Shown: positions 17,561 through 26,963, counted from the stretch's first letter. The stretch is DNA of 64,000 bases from Rhizobiaceae bacterium CPCC 101076 (GCA_003347645.1 QDFX01000002.1:273334-337333), one strand, 5' to 3'. Numbers and translations: made by a program. The notes: a model not told the origin generated them from the letters alone.

Positions 17561-18385
17561 TCAACCCGCATTCGCGAACGACGATATACGGTCGTTCCAA
17601 CCAACCTGCGATAGGAAAGGAAGCCAATTGCCACCCACATGAGCCCCGGCGAGCAAGCAGTCGCCCTGAAAGTTTATGTGATCCCAGAACTGGCAATAGC
17701 TACGCGATATGCCAATGAATGAAATCTTGTCATTCCATGTCGACCACGGCCAGCTCAGGTAGACATCGGTCAAATCGAAATACGCGCGCCCCGGCTCTAA
17801 CGTGAGTGTCTCTCCTACCCACAAGCCCGCAGGGTCTTCGGGACCTATTACACCAGTGAGCTCATGCTCGCCCACCTGAATACTCCGAGGATAATGCGCT
17901 GGGATTGAACGCGTTGAGTCATCTGATCCATTCCGGAACGAATGGATTAAGCCACTAACGGTCCTCGCCTCGATCCAGCTTCTCACCGCCTGGATATCGT
18001 CAACGATATCCAGCTGGACACTACCATCCGGCCCAGCCGACGGCACATACGCGATAGCCTTGCCATCGAAGCGACGTATCTCTGATGGCTCGTGCAGCTT
18101 CCCGCTCCAACGAAAGGGAATCTGCGGCACCGCATGCTCAAGAGAAGCCTCTAACCCGTCCAAAGGCGGACGGCGCAGAGATCTAAGATCAATCGGCGCG
18201 GGTTGGCGCAAATCGCCCCCGGACCTCCTCACACGTTCGAGCAGGCGCTCCGAAAGATCATCCAGAGAACGGATACCAACTTCTTCAAGCGATGCGCGAA
18301 CATCAGCGGGGGACACATCGTTCGGCCGACCGCTTGCAATCGCATCCAGCATTCGATGCAAGGCAGAGTTGGACAATTCCTGCAT
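17561..18385 (-). CDS. Protein with a C-terminal beta/gamma-crystallin-like domain
   Basis: A 274-residue protein I do not recognise as a whole. The last 65 residues look like a beta/gamma-crystallin Greek-key domain: a Y/F-rich strand, NFQGDC, then GWNDRISSF, which matches the calcium-binding signature (N/D)(N/D)xx(S/T)S exactly. A second partial copy, TWNDKISF, lies about 40 residues earlier. The N-terminal 60 residues are helical and charged. No signal peptide or membrane helix is seen. The ATG at 18385 has AGGAGG six bases upstream; a longer frame to 18478 is less likely. GC content is visibly lower than in neighbours, suggesting acquisition. It lies 133 bp upstream of ampC on the same strand. 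Confidence 0.6.
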   Translation of the reverse strand: MQELSNSALHRMLDAIASGRPNDVSPADVRASLEEVGIRSLDDLSERLLERVRRSGGDLRQPAPIDLRSLRRPPLDGLEASLEHAVPQIPFRWSGKLHEPSEIRRFDGKAIAYVPSAGPDGSVQLDIVDDIQAVRSWIEARTVSGLIHSFRNGSDDSTRSIPAHYPRSIQVGEHELTGVIGPEDPAGLWVGETLTLEPGRAYFDLTDVYLSWPWSTWNDKISFIGISRSYCQFWDHINFQGDCLLAGAHVGGNWLPFLSQVGWNDRISSFANAG

Positions 18386-18532
18386 AGCCGCCTCCTCTGA
18401 AGACGTCAGATCAAAGCAACAGCTCAACCGAGAGTCGAGCAATACTGTTTGTCCGGGGCCTGGGAGATCGACAAACAACGACTAGACCCGCTTCACCTCG
18501 TCGAGCTGCGCGTGTGCTCTCTATACGAACGA

Positions 18533-18558
18533 AAAGGCCGCTCCGAAGAGCGGCCTTT
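18533..18558 (-). terminator. Rho-independent terminator after clpA
   Basis: An 11-bp stem, AAAGGCCGCTC (18533-18543) with GAGCGGCCTTT (18548-18558), closes a CGAA loop. Read on the minus strand it ends in TTTTCGTT and lies three bases beyond the clpA stop. Confidence 0.9.
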
Positions 18559-18561
18559 CGC

Positions 18562-20988
18562 TTATTCCTCGGTCACCACCTTCGGCAGCGACCGCTTCAC
18601 GCTCGGGACCGAGCCCTTCTTCGCCCGCGCGGCGGGCTTAGGCCTGGGCTTTGGCTTCGGCTTGGCGACGCGCGGCTCCGTGACGATCTTCTCCGGCTTC
18701 GGCTCGATGCGGCCTTCGGGAAATTCGAAGCCGAGCTTCGAGTCCTTGCCGTCCGCTTCCAGCACCACCTTCACGGCGCCGCCGTGCTGCAGCTTGCCGA
18801 ACAGAACCTCCTCCGCGAGCGGCTTCTTGATCGTCTCCTGGATGAGGCGGGCAAGCGGCCGCGCGCCCATCGCCGGGTCATAGCCCTTCTCGGCCAGCCA
18901 GGTGCGCGCCTCGTCGGAGAGCTCGATCGTGACGTTGCGGTCGGCGAGCTGGGCCTCGAGCTGGAGGACGAACTTGTCGACAACCCGCTGCACCACCTCC
19001 GGCGGCAGGCCGGAGAAGGCGACGATGGCGTCGATCCGGTTGCGGAATTCCGGCGCGAACAGCCGGTTCACCGCTTCCGTATCCTCGCCCTCGCGCTTCG
19101 TGCGGCCAAACCCGATCGGCGGCCGGGCCATATCGGACGCGCCCGCATTCGTCGTCATGATCAGGATGACGTTGCGGAAATCGACCGTCTTGCCGTTGTG
19201 ATCGGTCAGCTTGCCGTGATCCATGACCTGCAGAAGGATGTTGAACAGGTCCGGATGCGCCTTCTCGATCTCGTCGAGCAGGAGCACGCAATGGGGATGC
19301 TGGTCGACACCGTCGGTCAGCAGGCCACCCTGGTCGAAGCCGACATAGCCGGGAGGCGCGCCGATCAGCCGCGAGACGGTGTGGCGCTCCATGTATTCCG
19401 ACATGTCGAACCTGAGCATCTGCACGCCGAGGATATCGGCGAGCTGCTTTGCGACCTCGGTCTTGCCGACGCCGGTCGGACCCGAGAACAGGTACGAGCC
19501 GATCGGCTTCTCGACATCGCGCAAGCCGGCGCGGGCGAGCTTGATCGCCGAGGACAGGGCGTCGATTGCCTTGTCCTGGCCGTAGACGACCCGCTTCAGG
19601 TTCGCCGTCAGGCTGCGGAGCACCTCGGCGTCGTCCTTCGACACCGACTTCGGCGGGATGCGGGCGATCGATGCGACGGCCGCCTCGATCTCCTTCAGGC
19701 CGATGGTCTTCTTCCGCTTGCTCTCCGGCAGCAGCATCTGCGAGGCACCGGTCTCGTCGATCACGTCGATCGCCTTGTCCGGCAGCTTGCGGTCATGGAT
19801 GTAGCGTGCCGACAGCTCCACGGCGGCCTTGATCGCCTCGTTGGTGTAGCGGATGCGGTGGAAGCTCTCGTAATAGGGCTTCAGGCCCTTCAGGATCTCG
19901 ATCGCATCCGGGATGGTCGGTTCGGCCACGTCGATCTTCTGGAAGCGCCGCACCAGAGCGCGGTCCTTCTCGAAATGCTGGCGATATTCCTTGTACGTCG
20001 TCGAGCCCATGCAGCGGAGCGAGCCATTGGCCAGCGCCGGCTTCAGCAGGTTCGAGGCGTCCATGGCGCCGCCCGAGGTCGCGCCCGCACCGATCACGGT
20101 GTGGATCTCGTCGATGAACAGGATCGCGCCGGGGGTGTTCTCCAGCTCCTTCACGACCTGCTTCAGACGCTCCTCGAAGTCGCCGCGATAGCGGGTGCCA
20201 GCAAGTAGCGCGCCCATGTCGAGCGAGAAGACGACGGCGTCGTCCAGCACGTCCGGCACCTCGCCGCGCACGATCCGCCGCGCCAGGCCTTCGGCGATGG
20301 CGGTCTTGCCGACGCCGGGATCGCCGACGAACAGCGGATTGTTCTTCTGCCGGCGGCAGAGAATCTGGATCGTCCGCTGGATCTCGGTGTCGCGGCCGAT
20401 CAGCGGATCGATCTTGCCGTCGCGCGCCTTCTTGTTGAGGTTGACCGTGTAGGCGTCGAGTGCGTCGGCCTTCTTCTTGCCGCCGTCGTCGCTGCCGGTC
20501 GACTGCTCCTCGTCATTGCCGGTCTTCGGCCGCGCGTCGCCCGAACCGGGCCGCTTGGCGATGCCGTGGCTGATATAGTTGACCGCGTCGTAGCGCGTCA
20601 TGTCCTGCTCCTGCAGGAAATACGCGGCGTGGCTCTCGCGCTCGGCGAAGATCGCGACGAGCACGTTGGCCCCGGTCACTTCTTCGCGGCCGGACGACTG
20701 GACATGGATCACGGCGCGCTGGATGACGCGCTGGAAGCCGGCCGTCGGCTTCGAATCCTCGTGGCCGTCGGTCACCAGGTTGTCGAGTTCCGCGTCGACA
20801 TATTCGGCGAGATTCCGCTTCAGCTGGTCGATATCGACATTGCAGGCGCGCATCACCGCGACCGCATCGCTGTCGTCGATCAGCGACAGGAGCAGGTGTT
20901 CGAGGGTGGCATACTCGTGGCTGCGCTCGTTGGCGAGCGCCAGCGCGCGATGGAGAGTCTGCTCTAGGCTATGTGAGAAAGTCGGCAA
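18562..20988 (-). CDS. clpA: ATP-dependent Clp protease ATP-binding subunit ClpA
   Basis: An 808-residue double AAA+ unfoldase that feeds substrates to ClpP. An N-terminal Clp-N domain ([20 protein letters not shown]) is followed by AAA1 with Walker A GDPGVGKT and AAA2 with GPTGVGKT, plus the IGF loop ([13 protein letters not shown]) that docks on ClpP. The C-terminus carries an additional Pro/Lys-rich basic tail of about 45 residues. The start is a TTG at 20988, with GTGAGG upstream at good spacing and the family N-terminus PTFSHSLEQ. It begins 7 bp after the clpS stop, so the adaptor and unfoldase are cotranscribed. Confidence 0.97.
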   Translation of the reverse strand: MPTFSHSLEQTLHRALALANERSHEYATLEHLLLSLIDDSDAVAVMRACNVDIDQLKRNLAEYVDAELDNLVTDGHEDSKPTAGFQRVIQRAVIHVQSSGREEVTGANVLVAIFAERESHAAYFLQEQDMTRYDAVNYISHGIAKRPGSGDARPKTGNDEEQSTGSDDGGKKKADALDAYTVNLNKKARDGKIDPLIGRDTEIQRTIQILCRRQKNNPLFVGDPGVGKTAIAEGLARRIVRGEVPDVLDDAVVFSLDMGALLAGTRYRGDFEERLKQVVKELENTPGAILFIDEIHTVIGAGATSGGAMDASNLLKPALANGSLRCMGSTTYKEYRQHFEKDRALVRRFQKIDVAEPTIPDAIEILKGLKPYYESFHRIRYTNEAIKAAVELSARYIHDRKLPDKAIDVIDETGASQMLLPESKRKKTIGLKEIEAAVASIARIPPKSVSKDDAEVLRSLTANLKRVVYGQDKAIDALSSAIKLARAGLRDVEKPIGSYLFSGPTGVGKTEVAKQLADILGVQMLRFDMSEYMERHTVSRLIGAPPGYVGFDQGGLLTDGVDQHPHCVLLLDEIEKAHPDLFNILLQVMDHGKLTDHNGKTVDFRNVILIMTTNAGASDMARPPIGFGRTKREGEDTEAVNRLFAPEFRNRIDAIVAFSGLPPEVVQRVVDKFVLQLEAQLADRNVTIELSDEARTWLAEKGYDPAMGARPLARLIQETIKKPLAEEVLFGKLQHGGAVKVVLEADGKDSKLGFEFPEGRIEPKPEKIVTEPRVAKPKPKPRPKPAARAKKGSVPSVKRSLPKVVTEE

Positions 20989-20995
20989 CTCGGCC

Positions 20996-21358
20996 TCACT
21001 TCTTTTCCATGACGCATTGCAAAGGGTGCTGGTGCCGGCGCGCAAAGTCCATGACCTGCGTCACTTTTGTTTCAGCAACTTCATAGGTGAAAATGCCGCA
21101 CTCACCGACACCGTTGTGGTGCACGTGCAACATCACCCTTGTGGCCGCTTCGCGGTCCTTATTGAAAAAACGCTCTAGGACGTGGATCACGAATTCCATC
21201 GGCGTGTAGTCGTCGTTCAGCAGTAGAACGCGGTACATGCTCGGTTTTTTGGTCTTCGAGCGCGTCTTGGGGATAACGGCGGTTCCTGCCCCTGACCCGT
21301 TACCGTCGTCGTCCCGCTTTGCGGGCCCGGCCATCCAGTTGGCCCTGTAGTCGGTCAT
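20996..21358 (-). CDS. clpS: ATP-dependent Clp protease adaptor ClpS
   Basis: A 120-residue N-end-rule adaptor for ClpA. The core motif [24 protein letters not shown] (about 42-65) and [19 protein letters not shown] are canonical; the acidic and hydrophobic pocket residues that bind N-terminal Leu, Phe, Tyr and Trp are kept. The first 35 residues are a flexible tail that in the family enters the ClpA pore. The ATG at 21358 is used; a TTG two codons earlier and an ATG at 21334 are alternatives with no clear ribosome-site advantage. Operon with clpA. Confidence 0.96.
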   Translation of the reverse strand: MTDYRANWMAGPAKRDDDGNGSGAGTAVIPKTRSKTKKPSMYRVLLLNDDYTPMEFVIHVLERFFNKDREAATRVMLHVHHNGVGECGIFTYEVAETKVTQVMDFARRHQHPLQCVMEKK

Positions 21359-21669
21359 GTCCAATCCGCAGCCTACGTGGATTCCCCTGTCCCTCTGAAC
21401 CTAAGTCCTGTGGAACGCTCTCGCCGCATAATCTAAGACTGCCCCCGCCGCTTCGCCAGAGCGTATGAGCACTACCCGTCGGATAACGACGGGTAGGAAC
21501 TCTTGAGCGGCCTGTCCCGGAGAGAGATTCTTCGTCGGAATTAATCATTCCGCTTAACCCCTCCGTAACCGCAACCCAGCCATCCTCCTTTGTGTGCGGT
21601 GGCTACGGGAGCCGTCGCGCTGGGGGTGCTTCAACCGGTCCATGGGCAGGGCCGGATAAGAGGGTTTTG
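21359..21669. other. Divergent gap between clpS and the carboxypeptidase gene
   Basis: About 310 bp without a credible gene; it should hold promoters for both flanking genes. The clearest element is the inverted repeat at 21472-21496. A TTAACC half-site (21554-21559) is present but lacks the spacing of a full CtrA site. A GTG frame running in from 21592 is treated as leader, not as the start of the carboxypeptidase. Confidence 0.5.
21472..21496. promoter_or_regulatory. Perfect inverted repeat in the clpS/dac intergenic region
   Basis: Ten-base arms CTACCCGTCG and CGACGGGTAG enclose GATAA. It lies 114 bp upstream of the clpS start and 174 bp upstream of the carboxypeptidase start. With no T-run on either side it is not a typical terminator, so an operator or RNA structure is more likely. 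Confidence 0.4.
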
Positions 21670-23439
21670 ATGGTGCGTGGCGTGTCCTTCTTCCGCTCGA
21701 AGATCGTTCTCTCGGTGCTGGCTTCGGCTCTCCTGTTCGCTTTCGCGAGCGAGCCTGCCGACGCCGCGAAGAAGCCTGCCCAGAAGAAAGAGGCTTCCCG
21801 CAAGGCCAAGCGCTCCAAGGGCGGCGGTGGCGGCTACAATCCTCCCTATGCGGCCCTCGTGGTAGACGCCAACAGTGGCAAGGTCCTGTTCGCCGACAGC
21901 CCCGACGAGCTCCGTCACCCGGCTTCGCTGACCAAGGTCATGACGCTCTACATCCTCTTCGAGGAACTCGAGCGCGGCTCGATGACCCTCGATACCCCGC
22001 TCAAGGTTTCTGCCGAGGCATCGCGCCAGGCGCCGTCGAAGCTCGGCCTGCTGCCCGGCGAGACGATCCGCGTCGAGGACGCCATCAAGGCACTGGTGAC
22101 GAAGTCGGCGAACGACGTCGCCGTCGCCATTGCTGAAAATATTTCCGGTTCCGAGTCCGCCTTCGCCGCGCGCATGACGCAGAAGGCCCGTGCACTGGGA
22201 ATGTCGCGCACCGTCTATCGCAACGCCTCGGGTCTGCCGAATGACGGCCAGATCACGACGGCGCGCGACCTCGTCGTCCTCGGCCGCGCCATCCAGGACC
22301 GTTATCCGCGCCAGTTCCGCTATTTCTCGACGAAGAGCTTCGTCTGGAAGGGCCGCACGATCGGCAGCCATAATCGCCTCGTCGGCTCGGTGAAGGGCGT
22401 CGACGGCATCAAGACCGGCTATGTCCGCGCCTCGGGCTTCAATCTCCTGACCTCGGCCAATGACGGCGGCCGCCGCATCGTCGCCACCGTCCTCGGCGGC
22501 CGTTCCGGCGCCTCGCGTGACGCGGCCATGCGCCAGCTCGTTGCCCAGAACCTGCCGAAGGCCGCGACAGGCCGCACCGCACCGGCCATCGCGGAGGCTC
22601 AAGTCCCGGAAGCTGTCGCCAAGGCCATTCCGACTCCCGTCGCTGCTCCCGCCCGCATCGCCCCGCCGATGCCGAGCACCGCCGTCCTGACGCCGATGCC
22701 GCGCCCGCTCGTCCCACAGGTCCGTCCGGCCGTCGTCGCCGCGGCTGCAAACACCACCTCGCCTGCGGCTCCCGCACCCGTTGCCGCCGAGCCTGTGGAC
22801 CTCGCTGCGTCGGCCGAAGTGCCCGATCCCGCGACCATATCTTCGGACGCCGTATCGCGCCGCATCGCGATGGCCACCGCCGTCGCAACCACGACGCCCG
22901 GCTCGTCGGATGACGGCATGCGCTGGGTCGTAGGCGCTCAGCCGAAGCAGACCGGCTCGGTCGCAACGGCATATGCCGGCGGCACCACGCCGGGTTCCGC
23001 TCCTGTCCGCCGCGAAACCATTCGCGCCTCGGCCTCTTCTCCGCCGCCTGTCCGCGTCGCCACCGCTGCTCCGATCGAAGCCAGCATGTTCCCGGCGCCG
23101 GCCCATCCGAACCAGATGGCGCTCGCCAGCCAGGCGATCGAGGCCGCCACGCCTTCGCAAGCTACCGCCGCCGCCTCGTCCAACTCCGTCGCCCGCTCCG
23201 GCTGGATCATCCAGATCGGCGCCACTCCGGACGCCGCCCAGGCCAAGGCCCTGATCGATCGCGCCGCGCCGACGGTGCACAAGGTCGACGGCCGCGCCGA
23301 GGCGTTCACCGAAACCGTCGCGAAGGGCGAACAGACGCTCTATCGCGCCCGCTATGCCGGCTTCAGCGAGAAAACCGCCGACGCCGCCTGTAAGGCGCTG
23401 AAGAAATCAGCGCTCTCCTGCTTCACGATCAAGAACTGA
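21670..23439 (+). CDS. Penicillin-binding D-alanyl-D-alanine carboxypeptidase with SPOR domain
   Basis: A 589-residue S11-family low-molecular-weight PBP. A signal peptide (about 1-33) is followed by a Lys-rich stretch and the catalytic domain with SLTK (86-89), SAN (146-148) and KTG (248-250). Residues 310-505 are a low-complexity Ala/Pro/Val linker. The last 75 residues (SGWIIQIGATPDAAQAKALI...) form a SPOR domain, which binds denuded glycan at the division site. It should trim the terminal D-Ala of peptidoglycan stem peptides near the septum. The ATG at 21670 follows GAGGG by five bases. Confidence 0.92.
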   Translation: MVRGVSFFRSKIVLSVLASALLFAFASEPADAAKKPAQKKEASRKAKRSKGGGGGYNPPYAALVVDANSGKVLFADSPDELRHPASLTKVMTLYILFEELERGSMTLDTPLKVSAEASRQAPSKLGLLPGETIRVEDAIKALVTKSANDVAVAIAENISGSESAFAARMTQKARALGMSRTVYRNASGLPNDGQITTARDLVVLGRAIQDRYPRQFRYFSTKSFVWKGRTIGSHNRLVGSVKGVDGIKTGYVRASGFNLLTSANDGGRRIVATVLGGRSGASRDAAMRQLVAQNLPKAATGRTAPAIAEAQVPEAVAKAIPTPVAAPARIAPPMPSTAVLTPMPRPLVPQVRPAVVAAAANTTSPAAPAPVAAEPVDLAASAEVPDPATISSDAVSRRIAMATAVATTTPGSSDDGMRWVVGAQPKQTGSVATAYAGGTTPGSAPVRRETIRASASSPPPVRVATAAPIEASMFPAPAHPNQMALASQAIEAATPSQATAAASSNSVARSGWIIQIGATPDAAQAKALIDRAAPTVHKVDGRAEAFTETVAKGEQTLYRARYAGFSEKTADAACKALKKSALSCFTIKN

Positions 23440-23471
23440 CGAGAAGAACCATGCAGCCGACCGCCGAAAGT

Positions 23472-24173
23472 TCAGCGTTGAGTGCGGAAGAGGACGTCCT
23501 TGGCCTGGTTGACCCTGCTCGCCAGATAGGTCGACCCTCCCTGGTCGGGATGCAGTTTCTTCATCAGCGCCCGGTGCGCGGCGCTGATTTCGGCCGCTCC
23601 AGCCCCCGGATCAAGCCCCAGGATCTGGTACGCCTCATCCTCGGTCATCGCGCCCTGGCCCGCCGCGTGTCCGCCCCCCGGATGCGCGTCGCCCTGCAGG
23701 TGTACTCTCCAACCGGGCACCCGGCCGTCCAGATAAGCTTCGAGTAAAGCGAAACCGGCCTGGTCCCGGGCCGAGACCTCGCGCGCAAGGTCGACGAGTT
23801 CGTATTCCGACAGGGCATCCAGATTCTTGTGGGCGTAACGGCCGGTCAGGACCGAGCCGCGCATCGCCCCGCTCGTTTTGTCGATCGCCATTGCCAGCAT
23901 CGCCGTGCGACGGCGGACGATCGAGCCGTTCTTCAACGACAGCCTGAAGCCCGGATTCTTCGTCTTCGCCAGCACCGTCGCGCCGATGAACAGCAGCGGC
24001 AGGCCGTAGATCGTCTTTCCCGTCAGCGCGAGAAGGCCGCCGAGCAGGAGCGCGAACACCGCCCCGCCGAGCAGGAACAGATGTTTCCGGGAACCGGGGC
24101 TGTGATCGATCGAGTTCTTCGCCGACCAGAGAACGAGGGCTATCACAGCAAGCCCGACAAGGACGGTCAGCAT
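23472..24173 (-). CDS. Membrane-anchored DnaJ-domain protein
   Basis: A 233-residue protein with two N-terminal hydrophobic segments (MLTVLVGLAVIALVLW; LFLLGGAVFALLLGGLLAL) and a third (YGLPLLFIGATVL). A C-terminal J-domain runs from about residue 175 with the HPD motif in MKKLHPDQGGS. The arrangement recalls Tim14/Pam18-like and rhizobial DnaJ membrane proteins that stimulate a DnaK-type chaperone at the membrane. The ATG at 24173 is preferred to the long frame to 24314, because the hydrophobic helix then starts the protein. It overlaps no gene and is divergent from panC. Confidence 0.85.
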   Translation of the reverse strand: MLTVLVGLAVIALVLWSAKNSIDHSPGSRKHLFLLGGAVFALLLGGLLALTGKTIYGLPLLFIGATVLAKTKNPGFRLSLKNGSIVRRRTAMLAMAIDKTSGAMRGSVLTGRYAHKNLDALSEYELVDLAREVSARDQAGFALLEAYLDGRVPGWRVHLQGDAHPGGGHAAGQGAMTEDEAYQILGLDPGAGAAEISAAHRALMKKLHPDQGGSTYLASRVNQAKDVLFRTQR

Positions 24174-24265
24174 CACGGCGATCTCAAACCTTTCCTCGAA
24201 AGCACACGCCTTGGCGCGCGAGTGCCGCCTTGCTATGGCGTGCAGCCCATTCGGAGACAAGCACG

Positions 24266-25123
24266 ATGCCTGAGATCGTCCACACCAAGGCCGAACTCCG
24301 CGCCAGGGTCGCAAGCTGGAAATCGGCCGGCCAGACAGTCGCGCTCGTACCGACCATGGGCGCCCTTCATGCCGGCCATCTCGCGTTGGTGAAGCAAGCC
24401 GGAGACCATGCTGACCGCGTCGTGGTCTCCATCTTCGTCAATCCGGCCCAGTTCGCGCCGCACGAGGACTTCGACCGCTATCCGCGCACGCTCGATACCG
24501 ACAGCGCCGCCCTCTCGGCCGAGCGCGTGGACCTCATCTACGCACCCGCCGTGGAGGAGATGTATCCGGAAGGCTTCATCACCCGCGTCGCGCCGCAGGG
24601 CGGCCCGGCCTCCGGTCTCGAAAGCGATGCCCGCCCGCATTTCTTCGGCGGCGTCACGACCGTGGTCTCGAAGCTGTTCGGCCAGGTCCGGCCGGATGTC
24701 GCGATCTTCGGCGAGAAGGACTGGCAACAGCTTCAGGTCGTCCGCCGCATGAGCCGCGACCTCGACATCGACGTCGAGGTCGTCCCCGGCCCGACCGTCC
24801 GGGAGCATGACGGCCTCGCTTTGTCATCACGCAACCGCTACCTCTCGCCGGAAGACCGTGCCGCCGCGCCCGCACTGCATCGCATCCTCACCGAGAGCGC
24901 CGCGCTTATCGGTCACGGCGCGCCGATCGGCGTGGTCATGGCCGATGCGCGTGAGGCGATCACCAAGGCAGGCTTCACGGTCGACTATGTCGAGGCCCGC
25001 CACGCGCTCACTTTGGACCCGATCGCCAGCACCCACGACGGCCCGATCCGCCTTCTGGTAGCCGCCCGCATCGGCGGGACGCGGCTGATCGACAACGTGC
25101 CGGTACCGCGCGGGCAGGACTGA
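24266..25123 (+). CDS. panC: Pantothenate synthetase
   Basis: A 285-residue pantoate-beta-alanine ligase, the last step of vitamin B5 synthesis (pantoate + beta-alanine + ATP). The nucleotidyl transferase motif PTMGALHAGHLALV (about 28-41), SIFVNPAQFAPHEDFDRYPR, FGEKDWQQLQVVRRM and GLALSSRNRYLS are all in place. The ATG at 24266 has GGAGA eight bases upstream; upstream ATG/TTG frames lack support. No panB is adjacent. It converges on a small secreted-protein gene with only 5 bp between stops. Confidence 0.96.
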   Translation: MPEIVHTKAELRARVASWKSAGQTVALVPTMGALHAGHLALVKQAGDHADRVVVSIFVNPAQFAPHEDFDRYPRTLDTDSAALSAERVDLIYAPAVEEMYPEGFITRVAPQGGPASGLESDARPHFFGGVTTVVSKLFGQVRPDVAIFGEKDWQQLQVVRRMSRDLDIDVEVVPGPTVREHDGLALSSRNRYLSPEDRAAAPALHRILTESAALIGHGAPIGVVMADAREAITKAGFTVDYVEARHALTLDPIASTHDGPIRLLVAARIGGTRLIDNVPVPRGQD

Positions 25124-25128
25124 TCAGC

Positions 25129-25401
25129 TCAGCGGTGAACCAGCCGCACGCACATCGCGGCCTGGAATCCGGCCTTCTTGCCCACGGATTCCTGGACCTT
25201 GCCCGAGTCGACGAGTGGTCCGAGATGCGATCCGATCGCCTGCCTGAGCGTAGCGCCGTTCTCGGCCTTTACGATTGACGCGTTGTAGGTCTGCAGAGAA
25301 AGACCCGAGAGCTTCCGCGCGCATGCGTCCGCATCGGACCGGTCGGCAAGCGCGGGAGTTGCGAGAAGAACGAGAGCAGCGACAGACGATACACGCAGCA
25401 T
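25129..25401 (-). CDS. Small secreted two-cysteine protein (paralog A)
   Basis: A 90-residue protein with a signal peptide (about 1-19, ending ATPALA-DR). The mature part is about 70 residues, mostly helical, with exactly two cysteines (C27 and C84), likely forming a disulfide in the periplasm. By hand it aligns without gaps to the product at 36228-36503 with 45 of 90 residues identical, sharing ADACA..LSG, QAI...L.PL and a C-terminal C.RLVHR. AGGAGG precedes the ATG by about five bases. I do not recognise the family, and the function is unknown. Confidence 0.75.
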   Translation of the reverse strand: MLRVSSVAALVLLATPALADRSDADACARKLSGLSLQTYNASIVKAENGATLRQAIGSHLGPLVDSGKVQESVGKKAGFQAAMCVRLVHR

Positions 25402-25597
25402 GAAGGCCTCCTGGAATCAGAGGCACTCAGCGTGGGTGCGGCAAGGATTCACTGTCACTGGAAGCTCTAGGCTTATCCCCGTGATGAACCGGACTTGATC
25501 GTCACAATGCGGCCCAGCGTTGCGCGGATGACACCTGCCGGACATCGAACCGAAACTTACCTCCCTACAAAGACACGGTCTGTATGGAGACAATCCG

Positions 25598-25696
25598 ATG
25601 CAAAACCACATCGCGATTGACGGTTTCGTCTCGCACCTCGTCCGCCTCGCCGGCGCTTTCGTCACCGTGGCGGGCCTCATCGTCTCGATCAATTGA
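25598..25696 (+). CDS. Candidate 32-residue hydrophobic microprotein
   Basis: ATG at 25598 with GGAGA seven bases upstream (25586-25590) opens a 32-codon frame ending in TGA. The product starts MQNHIAIDGF, then has one hydrophobic segment (LAGAFVTVAGLIVS) fit for a single membrane helix. It lies alone in a gap of about 420 bp between the small secreted-protein gene and a GST gene. Evidence is only the ribosome site, the hydrophobicity and the absence of any better gene here, so it may not be real. Confidence 0.4.
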   Translation: MQNHIAIDGFVSHLVRLAGAFVTVAGLIVSIN

Positions 25697-25822
25697 GGGC
25701 ACCCCCTCTCCCGAGGGAGGCAATCACCGACGCTGATCGCTGACGTCAGCAAAATTCGCTTTTATCCAGCCGCGTGATCCCGCACTTTCGCGCCGGTTTT
25801 TCTCCGGCACAGGATCGCGCGG

Positions 25823-26473
25823 ATGTCCCTCACCCTCGTCATCGGCAACAAGGCCTATTCCTCGTGGTCGCTCCGACCCTGGATCGCGCTGAAGCAGGCC
25901 CGCATCCCGTTCGAGGAAAGGGTCATCCCGATCTACATCGAGGGTTCACGCGAGCAGATCCTCTCCCAGTCCCCGGCCGGCAAGGTACCGATCCTGAAGG
26001 ACGGCGACGTCACGGTCTGGGATTCTCTGGCGATCATCGAATACCTCGCCGAGACCTATCCCGACGCCGGCATCTGGCCGAAGGACCCGGTGGCCCGCGC
26101 CATGGCGCGCTCGATCTCCGCCGAGATGCATTCCGGCTTCCTGGCGCTCCGCCGCCACTACACGATGAACGTCCGCCGGTCCTACACCGACTTTCCGATC
26201 GATCCGGAAGCCAATGAGAACATCGCCCGCATTGAGGAGATCTGGGCCGAGGCGCGCGGCCGGTTCGGCCAGGGCGGGCCATTCCTGTTCGGTGAATTCT
26301 CCGGAGCGGACGCGATGTACGCCCCCGTCGCCACTCGCTTCGAGACCTACAACGTCAAGCTCATGCCGGAAGCTCGCGCCTATGTCGACGCGATCCTCAC
26401 GCTGCCGGCAATGCAGCAATGGTACGACGGCGCCAAGGCCGAGACCTGGGTCCTGCCGCAATACGAGTTCTGA
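25823..26473 (+). CDS. Glutathione S-transferase family protein
   Basis: A 216-residue GST. The N-terminal thioredoxin-fold half has SSWSLRPWIALKQARIPFEE (residues 13-32; serine-type active site), GKVPILKDGDVTVWDSLAIIEYLAE with the cis-proline and the glutathione-binding ES/DS pair (D67-S68). The C-terminal half is helical, with GGPFLFGEFSGADAMYAPV, the GST N-capping box region. It probably conjugates or reduces small electrophiles in the cytosol. The ATG at 25823 has AGGAT seven bases upstream. Confidence 0.92.
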   Translation: MSLTLVIGNKAYSSWSLRPWIALKQARIPFEERVIPIYIEGSREQILSQSPAGKVPILKDGDVTVWDSLAIIEYLAETYPDAGIWPKDPVARAMARSISAEMHSGFLALRRHYTMNVRRSYTDFPIDPEANENIARIEEIWAEARGRFGQGGPFLFGEFSGADAMYAPVATRFETYNVKLMPEARAYVDAILTLPAMQQWYDGAKAETWVLPQYEF

Positions 26474-26523
26474 CTGTCCACAGACCCTCTTGCGGCCAAC
26501 GTTATCCGGGCGCAGGTAGAGGT

Positions 26524-26958
26524 ATGCCCCTTCACCTGCAAAAGCTCTGCGTCGGCGCGGAATCCTTCGAGGATCTGGAGGAGTGGATCGAGCAGACGCT
26601 CGAGGAGAAGCGTTCGCGCGGCCTCGCGGTCGAACAGGTGCATACCACCCGAATGGCGCCGAGCCGCGCTGAGGACCTGCTCGATGGCGGCTCGCTCTAC
26701 TGGGTCATCAAGGGCGTCATGCAGGCGCGCCAGAGACTACTCGCTTTACGTTCCGTGACCGGAGCCGACGGCATCTCCCGTTGCCAGCTAGTCCTCGATC
26801 CCGAACTCGTCCGCGTCGTGCCGCGCCCCTCACGCCCCTTTCAGGGCTGGCGCTATCTCGCCCACGCCGATGCCCCGAGCGATATGCGAGACGCGACGAA
26901 GGATGCCGGCCTGCCCGCGCATATCGTTGTAGAGCTGAAGGAACTGGGCCTGCTCTGA
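26524..26958 (+). CDS. DUF1489 family protein
   Basis: A 144-residue protein of DUF1489, a family nearly confined to alphaproteobacteria and of unknown function. Family marks are MPLHLQKLCVG at the N-terminus, LEEWIEQ, MAPSRAEDLLDGGSLYWVIKGV (about 43-64) and the C-terminal PFQGWRYL..ADAPSD. The ATG at 26524 follows an AGGTAGAGG stretch; a longer frame upstream (to 26419) overlaps the GST gene and is unlikely. No catalytic motif can be named. Confidence 0.87.
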   Translation: MPLHLQKLCVGAESFEDLEEWIEQTLEEKRSRGLAVEQVHTTRMAPSRAEDLLDGGSLYWVIKGVMQARQRLLALRSVTGADGISRCQLVLDPELVRVVPRPSRPFQGWRYLAHADAPSDMRDATKDAGLPAHIVVELKELGLL

Positions 26959-26963
26959 CCCGA

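Noticed and set aside
18514..20208. 564-codon open frame opposite clpA
   Set aside because: Antisense to a fully conserved AAA+ gene; no domain.
21541..21559. CtrA-like TTAA...TTAACC pair upstream of the carboxypeptidase gene
   Set aside because: The spacer is nine bases; the CtrA site needs seven.
21592..21669. 26-codon upstream extension of the carboxypeptidase (GTG start)
   Set aside because: The ATG at 21670 has a GAGGG site and opens a proper signal peptide; the extension would bury it.
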